Source of the DNA: Cristatella mucedo
Taxonomy: Eukaryota; Bryozoa; Phylactolaemata; Cristatellidae
Direction: 5' to 3'
DNA length: 64,000 nt
Assembly (NCBI GenBank): GCA_009760855.2
Contig: WPIO01000069.1
Span: 954,501 to 1,018,500, forward strand
In this document: positions 1-9,600 of the stretch, piece after piece
How the letters are laid out: the number at the start of each line of letters is the position of its first letter
Numbering within the stretch: the stretch's first letter is position 1
The notes under the pieces: generated by a model
Told to the model about the DNA's origin: nothing
The model's input: the letters and a program-made list of their open reading frames with translations, nothing else
Database searches by the model: none
Position numbers and translations under genes: made by a program

Positions 1-58
1 CGACAGAATAATAATAATAATAATGAAAAAGCACTTGATAAAGCGCCCTCAGAGAACT

Positions 59-93
<35 letters not shown>

Positions 94-111
94 GGTGCTT
101 TACATTCATTG
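1..111 (-). mobile_element. LINE-1x 3' end fragment
   Basis: Reversed 3' end of the ATT-tailed LINE: ATT-repeat tail, then the conserved GATAAAGCGCCCTCAGAGAAC block and TTTACATT. The hairpin half TCTCT has grown into a 32-bp CT microsatellite (61-92). The element abuts a SINE-A copy. Confidence 0.7.
61..92. repeat. CT microsatellite inside a LINE tail
   Basis: Pure CT run in the position where other copies of this LINE have only TCTCT. It probably arose by slippage within the element. Confidence 0.85.
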
Positions 112-250
112 CAAAGTGAAGAGCCTTTACGGCTATCACCACCGCTTGCAGTGGCGATAAAGGATCGCGCGCCACAGGATTCGAACCCACGAACTCGGGG
201 CCGAGGTCGTGAAAAGCAACTGCCTTACCTAGTGAGCCATTACGACTACT
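112..250 (-). mobile_element. SINE-A (tRNA-derived) copy
   Basis: Reverse orientation. It contains the complement of the RNA polymerase III B box (GGATTCGAACC, pairing with GGTTCGAATCC), the GGCCGAGGTCGTG arm and the gene-proximal A-box region (CCTTACCTAGTGAGCCA). The body CCACCGCTTGCAGTGGCGAT matches the other copies listed here. Confidence 0.75.
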
Positions 251-660
251 CAGATGCTTACAGATTGTTCAAAAACGCGCCAGCTTGGTTGGTCTCTCGT
301 GAGCGTCACAACTGAATCATATCTGCACAATCACTCCTCTCTACTCTGCACCGGCTCCCGATCAAGCAATTGCACTCCTAGCCCAAGGTCGTGTGACTCA
401 CTTCTGGGTCGCTTCGTTCTCTTAGTCCAGCTATCTGAACTACTTACTCCCCTATTGATGTGCATTTTCCTCGACGGTGTTGTTCTTAGAGCTCTAGATG
501 AATATCGAGCGCTGTGCAGCTATTGTTGGCGTATTTGTTGTTTATTGAGCATGCTACCACTAACAATTCGATAGTGCTTTATTTGCAGCAAATGTAAAGT
601 GCCTAGAAAGCGATTGAGTTCTCTGAGGGCGCTTTATCAAATGTATTATTAATATTGCTA
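250..660 (+). mobile_element. LINE-1x 3' fragment with degraded reverse-transcriptase tail
   Basis: Begins in the RT C-terminal region (CTTGGTTGGTCTCTCGTGAG, matching the ARLV-CRER part of better copies) and ends with the full 3' tag CCTAGAAAGCGATTGAGTTC and ATTATTAAT tail. The protein part is full of stops and deletions. Confidence 0.65.
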
Positions 661-1119
661 TTAATCATATTATTTCAAGAATCGGTCTCGTACAAAAGGC
701 ATGCGTTGTGCCACTATCTGAATGAGTGACGGTCCGCTAAAACCTCTTACCGGAGTGTAGATGAGGCTACTGACCTTCAATTATGCCAAGCTGGGCGTGG
801 CCTAATCTAGAAGCCAGCCCCAGAAAGGCAAATTCAGTGGTTGGTCGCCAAAGGTCAAGGACCGTATCTCTGTCCGAGTTCTATCTCTTTGTCGGCGGTG
901 GAAGCTCTCGAATAGTGTGCACGTGCACTCCGACGGTCCAATCAGTTACGCAGCTAGCCGGATGCTCGCCTTCTCAAGCTTGTACGGCAAGCGGAATGTA
1001 GCCGGTGCAACGGCAGAACTCGGCAGCAGATTGAGCAACAGAGGCGTCTGTTAACGCTTGCTGCGCGATCTCAAATCACTGTAGCAATCTGTGTCTAGGA
1101 TTTGAGCACGCCTCCATTA
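661..1119. other. No feature recognised
   Basis: Unique-looking sequence between two LINE fragments. A 72-codon frame at 783-1001 has no recognisable content. Confidence 0.4.
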
Positions 1120-1215
1120 CCCATTCGATCGCACTTCCTTTGCAGCAACTGTAAAGTGCCTAGAAAGAGATTGGATTCTCTAAGGGTGCTTTATTGAATG
1201 TACTATTATTATTAA
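1120..1215 (+). mobile_element. LINE-1x 3' end, short copy
   Basis: Only the last ~95 bp of the LINE: TTTGCAGCAACTGTAAAGTG, CCTAGAAAGAGATTGGATTC and an ATT tail. Confidence 0.7.
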
Positions 1216-2150
<935 letters not shown>

Positions 2151-2151
2151 G

Positions 2152-2290
2152 CCTTGCCATTGCTAGAGTGATTAAGGTGCTCGCCCTGACCAAGGCTTGG
2201 CCGAGGCTGTGAGCTCAATTCCCAAGGCATACACGAAGCTCCTGAATATTGCTAAGTTCTCTTAGGGTGCCATACCGTTGAGTTATATCA
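2152..2290 (+). mobile_element. SINE-B (tRNA-derived) copy
   Basis: A-box region GTGATTAAGGTGCTCGCCC, diverged B box GAGCTCAATTCCC, then the shared tail TGCTAAGTTCTCTTAGGGTG related to the LINE-1x 3' end. Confidence 0.65.
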
Positions 2291-2434
2291 TTGTTACTAA
2301 ATCTCACGCCCGTGGGAAATGTCTGTCTCACTCTTGCCGCCAGGCGGCGTCTCGAGCTGGCGCTTTCTCGTAATCGTCGGCTCGCGGTCGACGTCGGCGG
2401 CTATCGACGCAACGAGCCGCCGCTGTCGTCCTAG

Positions 2435-2602
2435 CGTCGCGCATCGACGACGCGTATCTACTGCCGGACGTCGTTCCGACGGGAGGAGCGTGCGGCGCTT
2501 TCGTCGACTCCTCAGCGACCGCCGACGGAGAGAGAACGCTCGCCTCACCCCACTATCCTGACCGCTATCCGAACTCGACGCGCTGCGTTCGGCTGCTGAG
2601 AG
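2435..2602 (+). CDS. neto: NETO-like exon a: first half of CUB1
   Basis: The exon starts after a pyrimidine-rich acceptor ending CCTAG at 2434 and ends at a GTAGAA donor at 2603. Read in phase 1 it encodes 55 full codons. They contain the CUB opening pattern: cysteine 19, then SPHYPDRYP and NSTRC (cysteine 50, with an NST glycosylation sequon). The frame is open upstream only to 2374 (TAA at 2371), and no ATG lies in it, so at least one 5' exon is missing. The exon is embedded in GC-rich DNA where longer open frames on both strands are shadows. Confidence 0.72.
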
Positions 2603-5600
2603 GTAGAACGGCGCTGCCGCCGCTCGACGGCCCCGCCCCGCGTAGCTCCGCACGACGCGCGCCGGCACTCTTCGAATTCGACCTTGCCGGATTGAACGCA
2701 TTCCGCCGACGCGAGCGGGCGACCTAGCGCGGCGCTCGCCTCTCGACGCTGCTCGAGGCGCCAGGCGCGCGCGCGCGCGCCTGCGGCCGAAGCAGCTCGC
2801 AGAGCGATCGAGAGCTCGCAGAGCGATCGAGAGCTCGCAGAGCGATCGCTCTGCGTAGATGGGAAGCGATTGAGATCGCTGGCGCTCTCGCCCGCCGCAT
2901 CCGGCTGACCGCGGTCGCGCGCAGAGTTTGACGCCTCCGCCGCTCGCGTCTCCGCTGCAGCGCCTTCGTCCGGCCAGAGAGTCGTGCTCAAGTTCATTGC
3001 CTTCGACTTGGAGGGCTCGCGAAAGTGCCTGTACGATTCACTCCAGCTGAGAGACGGGTTCTACGGTTTTTCGCCGGAAATCGCACGCCTCTGCGGCGGC
3101 GCTCTGCCTCCGACGGTCCGATCGTCGGGGCAGTACCTGCTCGCCGTCTTCACTTCGGACGAGCACATCACCAAGGGAGGCTTTCTCGCGCGCTACGAGT
3201 ACGAGCCCATTCGCCAGGGTGCGTTGACTGCAAGCCTGTCGGCCCGCAGGCCTGCGGTTCCATCCGCACCGGCTTGCGCGTTCGCTGGCTGGCGCCCGTT
3301 CCTCAGTGCGGGCTGCAACGGCAGCTGCTTTCTCAACCTTTCGGCGTTACCCAGTGTCTGCATTTGGGCACGGGATTCTCTGACGTGCTGCTAAAGCGCC
3401 CATGCTTCCTTCATCTTCTCGTTTCAGATGAAGGCTTGTGGTTAGGAGATCGTAAGTACGCGAGGAGCTCAAAGCGCCAACAGCTGACGCCGAAGCTCGC
3501 GCTAGTATGCATATGCACTATTCCCGTATCTTCCCCGCGTGGCGTAATGGCTGCCGGAAGTCTGGCAGCCCGTCAAGCAGCCGGCTGCGCCAGCCCCGAT
3601 GGCAAAGAAGCGAGAGGCAATTTAAATTTTGCACCAAGACGATGCGATGCTGTTGTTATCGATTGAAGTTGCTCGAGTTTCATCCGGGTGGCTTAGCTGA
3701 GGGAGGCTTAGTCTTTTCAACGGGTTTTCAGCACCTTCCACGCTTGTAGGAAATGGTTTCTCTCTCGACGCTAAATAGCTCGGTTAGTGACGAAACAAGC
3801 AAGTGCGTTGTATAGAGGTCTGGCGCTGTGGCAACGAATCAAACGAAAAAAGGCAAACCAGTCGATAAAATGTCGGTATTAATAACAGCAACAGCACATA
3901 AGAAAAAGTGTAAGGAATTATCTGTATGAAACATCTGATACTGCTAATGACTTCCGACAAACTCTTTTTACACGCGTACAGTAGCTCACACTTAGATATT
4001 ATTGTCATGGTTCTTGTGTAGTAGTAGCTTTCGTGGTTGCTGTATACAGTGTTTACAAAGTCAAGGCTGCTGAATCGTCCTCCTCATCAGAGACAAAGGT
4101 TTTTGGCTTCCGAGTGTTTAATGAAAGCCACTTAGGCTTTGAGTGCGCTATACATAACTCTCCTGTGTAACAACCACGTAGTCTGTGAGGCTTTGTGGAT
4201 TTACCAACTGGCCGAGGATACATGCACGCTTGACGGCGGGTTGCTGGACCTACGTCAAGGTCACCTTCGCCCGAGAGCAATATCCACACCCTCCCCCCCA
4301 CAGTCGCATTGCTGTCGCACGTTTTGTGGACGAGATTTCGATGGCTCCGCGGCATGCCAGCAGCATCGACGCAGCTTGCATTCGCTGAGTACCATGGCCT
4401 AAGAAAGAAAGGGCCCAGAAAGAAACGCAGCACGACTGCTGCTCTCCGTCCTTTCCTTGTGCTAGAAAGTCGCTCACAATGCGTGCAGACTTAGTGGTCG
4501 TGCAGTCTGCAGCCTTCTCGGCAGTACGCTCTCCGACGTCTAACGGATTAAGCGACGCCTACATCGGTTGAGGTGGTCTCATCGTCGGCAAATACATCCG
4601 GCCGTAGCAAGCTGTCGATGTCCTCAATCCACGGTCAACAGCTGCCAGCATGCCAGGACCAGGAAACTTAATAGCTCCGAACGATGTTACGCCAGGCCTT
4701 GACCGTTGGCGTCGCTGGACCGCAGTGACACTACGGGCGAGGTAGAGTTTCTACTCGCTCCAGGCAGAGACGGCGCTCAGCTGACAAAGTCACGATCATA
4801 GCAGCGGCCGATTGCCTGCACCAGCAGCGAGCCCAATCACTCACGATGGGCAGAGCGCCAGGCTTTGATAGGCATGCCGACCCCAGCGTGGAAGAAGTGG
4901 CTGTGGGCTATAAAATGGTCGCTTTCAAAGGCTCTGTGACGCCGTCCCTGACCACCCTGGGGACACCGCTCAGACCTCTCCTGCTGCAGACTTCAACAAG
5001 CGCCGCAGCATGCGTGATCGAATCCTTTGGTGAGAAGGTCTAGTCAATTATTTCTCCGCCATTTTGCGTCATGAGTGACCGACTGGCGGACTCTTGTTCT
5101 GAGAAAGCGACTGCGATTGGTCAGGCTACATTTTATAATACAGGCCGCCAGGGGGCTGGCCGCTCGGTAAATTCTTTCCTACTAAACCTTTCATCGCGCT
5201 GCTCACAAGCCTCAGTTTACAGAGGTCAAGGTCTCGCAAGAGGTTCTCAGTTTTAAGTCAGTGGCCAGCATTAGTCATAGTTCCTAATGGCTTTGTCTTG
5301 CAGCCCTGTGGCGGCGGTCGAACTAGGGCAAACAGAATAAGCTATTTGTACAACAAGTCAATGCATTTTCGCTCTGGTTCTTTTATTTAGCCTGCTACAC
5401 AGAAGTGCTTCTTCAAGGCGTTCAGGGTGAGACTGTCATCGATCGCATGGCAGTCGCAAAGCATTTCCACAACTACAGTGGTCACAAGCAGGCCATCAGC
5501 TGCGTCTGGGACATTCGCAGCGGAAAAATTAATAGCATGGTGAGTGTAACGAGCTTTAATCGGGAAGAATGTTTTTCCCTCTAGCGCCTCTGCCTATAGA

Positions 5601-6528
5601 GAAAAAAGCAGCGAAATCTACTAAAAACCGACCAATTTCGCCAGAATAATACAGTAATTCAGTCGGACCATCCACCCAGCTGGTTTCGTCCAGCATGTGC
5701 TCGCCCCAAACAAGGTCTGGCTGAGGTCGTGAGGTCGAGTCCCGAGGCATGTATGAAGCACCTGAATGGTGATTAAGCTCTCTTTGGGCGCTATATAATT
5801 AATTATATATTAATTATATCCTCTCGTTCACAAGGTTAGGCCATTTACTAGATGTCATATTTTGCGGCTATTTTCTTAAACTTGATTTAAACCAGCTTAA
5901 ATACCGCGTAAAGTATTAGCTTGCCATTATAATTTATATGAATGATTCGTCAGCAGCACTAAGAAGTCCCTCTCTGAACAGGGCATCTTTTCTGAGACGA
6001 CATGTTCGCCGCTTTTTTATCGTTTGCTAGCGAACTTTTACAAATAATGCCAGTTCTGAAAATTTAAGTGCGGTAAAGACAAACACGCACACTTAACTGT
6101 ATTTAAAAATCAGGATCAGTAAAACCAATAAATACATATACAGGAAAAATTCAATTAACACGATAATTCGTAAAAGCAATAACTCTAGCAGAGATTGCAG
6201 CTGAGAAAAAGGGCAGTGACCTGGATCATGGAGCTTCACAAAGACCGTTTCTAAAAAGTGCTACATAAATGTATTTCGCTTTTGCTAGCTGTACCTTCGA
6301 AGTGAGTTTAATAGGATTCCCGTTCTCTCTCGAGGGAGCCATTTCACCTCTCGATCCCAGATGGTCGTATAAAGCTCATTAGCCCATAGTCATCAGCTGC
6401 TAAACAGCTCAGGCAGGCTGAGGGTCAATGCGAGGTAGGATAACTTCACTGAAAGCCAAGGCTGTACAAGGCCCCACAATTTTCACCGATCTGATTATTT
6501 ATCTGATTATTTATTGATTTACGTTATG

Positions 6529-6571
<43 letters not shown>

Positions 6572-6588
6572 ATATATGTATATATATA

Positions 6589-6651
<63 letters not shown>

Positions 6652-9600
6652 TTTTCAAATAATCCTAGTTCGCTTGTTCAGAGCTTTAATGAAGCTGAAT
6701 ATAAATGCAGGTGGTTCTTGGCTTGCTGTAATAGAATCGATGGGGAAGGCCCAATACCATGCCAGGTGCTATGCCAAGACCAGCGAGAAAATGAATCAAC
6801 ACATCAATCATGTTTAGGTTAGCATGCCAAAGCAGAATCTCGGTCGGGGCTACCCGTTAGTATCAGCCTAGTAAGTAAAATCACTTAATTCTATACAGGT
6901 AAGCGAGAAGTACAGGCCAAGCATCGTACCCGGGCCCCCCCCCCCCCCGCTTTTCGGAATCTAACAATTTACCAATACCTTGTACAAACCTCAAATCCTT
7001 TGGAGAACGTGCATTTAGTTCGTATGCTCCCAAAGCCTGGAACTCACTCCCGACTTGCGTCAGAACATCCCCTGACTTGACCACATTTAAAAAGTACTTG
7101 AAACTGCACCTATTTAGGAAAGCATTTATTGGGTCCCTGTGATTCGTTCTTCATGCGCTTATGCATGCTGACACTGTGCATGCTGCCACTAACCGCACTT
7201 GCATGTTGACCCTGCGCATGGCACCCCTAACCAGTTTAATCATGTTATTTATCAAGCATGATATTACTCATCATTCAGTCGCGTTTCCCTTTGCAGCAAA
7301 TGTAAAGCACCTAGAAAGAGATTGAGTTCTCTGAGGGCGCTTTATCAAGTGCATTATTATTATTAATATTATTATTACATGCAAAAATCATAAGGAAGAT
7401 TTCAAGGGTCTCAGAAACAAGCTGAGCTGATAGTACCGGCTGACTGAATGAACGTTCTAACTCTGGGTGAGATTGAGTGGGTGCATTTTGTAGACAGTTG
7501 TCGCAAAAGCCAGATATGAGAGGCAGATTTTCATAAAAAGCTCCTCGCTTACGGTGCATTAACAAACTGAACTGCAGATCCCAAAATAATTTCGATTCAG
7601 TGCGAGGAAAAAACACGACCTTATGGCAGGGAGGGGTTGGCGATGGCTTACAGGGCTACAGTGAAGCTTGTACACTCTTAATGCCAGAAAGACGTTCATA
7701 AAGTCGATCCGACCCTTGGCGGGGAGCCGGTGGAGCTCAGGCAGATGGGTGTGCTGTGACAGCTACGTTCTTAGCAGCAGCTGCTCAGAAAATCTACCGA
7801 GTTTGGTGCCAGATAAAGAAGCTAACTGAACATCTTAAGTTAGTAAGGGGAGCTCGTGTATATATCAATTTACCTAGGCTTACATTATTGGACGACTTCT
7901 GAACATTTTCCCTGCCGATCCCGAGAAAACTGATTGAATATTGTTTTTCTGTATTGGGATACTTCTATTTTTGAAAACCTCTCCAGAGCTTATCCCAACT
8001 TGCCGATGGTCGAATGCAGAGAAATGTGACCTTGAACACGCTTTCACATAATTTGCCAACTAATCCGTAAATTAAACTAATTAAATGAAGGTACTTCTCT
8101 GGCGACCATTGCTTCTGCTACCTCCGGGAGCAGTGACAAATGCAGTTCAAGAGGAAAATAGAAAGAAAGCAAAGTTCCGATCTTTTTTTAATTCTCGCCG
8201 TATCTGGACATTGCCGTTTATTCAGTGCTTTCTTGCTAGGTCAGTTAAAGTTGTCCTTTTGCATGGCTTGCATGCTGACCTTGTGCATGTCACTCCTCAC
8301 CGTATTATTCTTGTTGCTTGTTCACGAGCATGCAATGTTAACCATTCGACCGGGCTTCCTTTGCAGAAAATGTAAAGCGCTTAGAAAGAGATTGAGTCCT
8401 CTGAGGGTTCTTTATAAAAACTTTATTATTATTATTACTATGGTTGAGTCTTAATATGCCGTACACGCCGTGGATAGATAATTTACGTACTTCCGTTTCA
8501 GCACACTTAGCGCCCGGAAAGATGTTTTTCACTGGGTACGTTGTAGATATTTTATGTCATCAGTTTTTCCGCTGAGTGATTTTATTTTCGCAATTACGTT
8601 ACGTGTGATGATAGGGGCTGGACTTTCATTTACGTTTACTGGCCCATTGGCTAAGGTGCTCGCCGATAGAGGTCAATGCACCTAAGGAGCGCCCGAATAG
8701 AGATTAAGTTCTTTTAGAATGCTATACCAATGAGTAACATTAATTTATTTATATTTAACTAAACGTGCGACAAAATGACTCATTTTTTTATTTGAGTGCA
8801 ATACATGAAACTCCAAAGTAACACCCATCTAGCCCCCGAGGCTGCGTCAAATTGAAGACTGAGAAAGAGTGCAATACATAAATAACTATTAATGTATTTA
8901 CATGCATAATGTGTGTACATATACAGTTGATATATATATATATGTGTGTGTGTGTGTGTATAAAAATGTATGTATATATAAATGCACTGAAATGTGCGTG
9001 TGAGTAAAATATGCACGCACGTATAAATATACATGTATGTTAAAATATGTATGTATATAAGTTTGTATATACCTATATATATTTTGTTGTTTATACACAT
9101 TTACCACACGCGCGCGCGCGCGCGAACACACACACACACACACACACACTCTACAGATATAGATATATGTATATGTGTGTGTCTGTGTGATTTATGTGTG
9201 TGTGTTTGTCTGTGCCTAAAGTTCACAGCAGTCGCGAGTCATTGCATGCAATTGTATTTCAGGTAAAATACCTGATAATGCGGATGCAGGCACGCAGTTT
9301 GATCTGAGTGAGTGATTGGGTCGTTTAGAGAGAAATGCATCTACACTTGCCTAGACCTTGCTCGTCTTAAAGCAAATATGAAACTTCTATTAAGCTAATC
9401 CTGAGAGGGCTGCTGCAACGCGTCCCGCAGGTGCTGATGTGGATACGCAAAGTACTGCAGCCGAGAGTGTCTGAGTGCCGAGACAGATGCATACAAATAT
9501 ATGCACCGAAAATGGCAACGAAGCTGTTCGACATCGATACGCCGGTCTCGTCAGCCTGCTACCAGGGCGAAGACCGCGTCTATCCCGGAACCAGCCGTCT

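Larger units (their letters stand above)
5540..9430 (+). other. NETO-like intron 3
   Basis: A 3.9-kb phase-0 intron from GTGAGT to CCCGCAG. It contains two SINE-B copies, two LINE-1x fragments and two TA/TG microsatellites. The parts 5823-6520 and 7377-8200 show nothing recognisable. Confidence 0.65.

Noticed and set aside
2297-2997. Two long minus-strand frames (134 and 150 codons) over GC-rich DNA
   Set aside because: They are Arg/Ser/Ala-rich without features and lie opposite the NETO exons a and b.
8085-8375. Signal-peptide ORF starting [12 protein letters not shown]
   Set aside because: Its second half runs through the LINE-1x 3'UTR at 8205-8442, so it is a chance frame.
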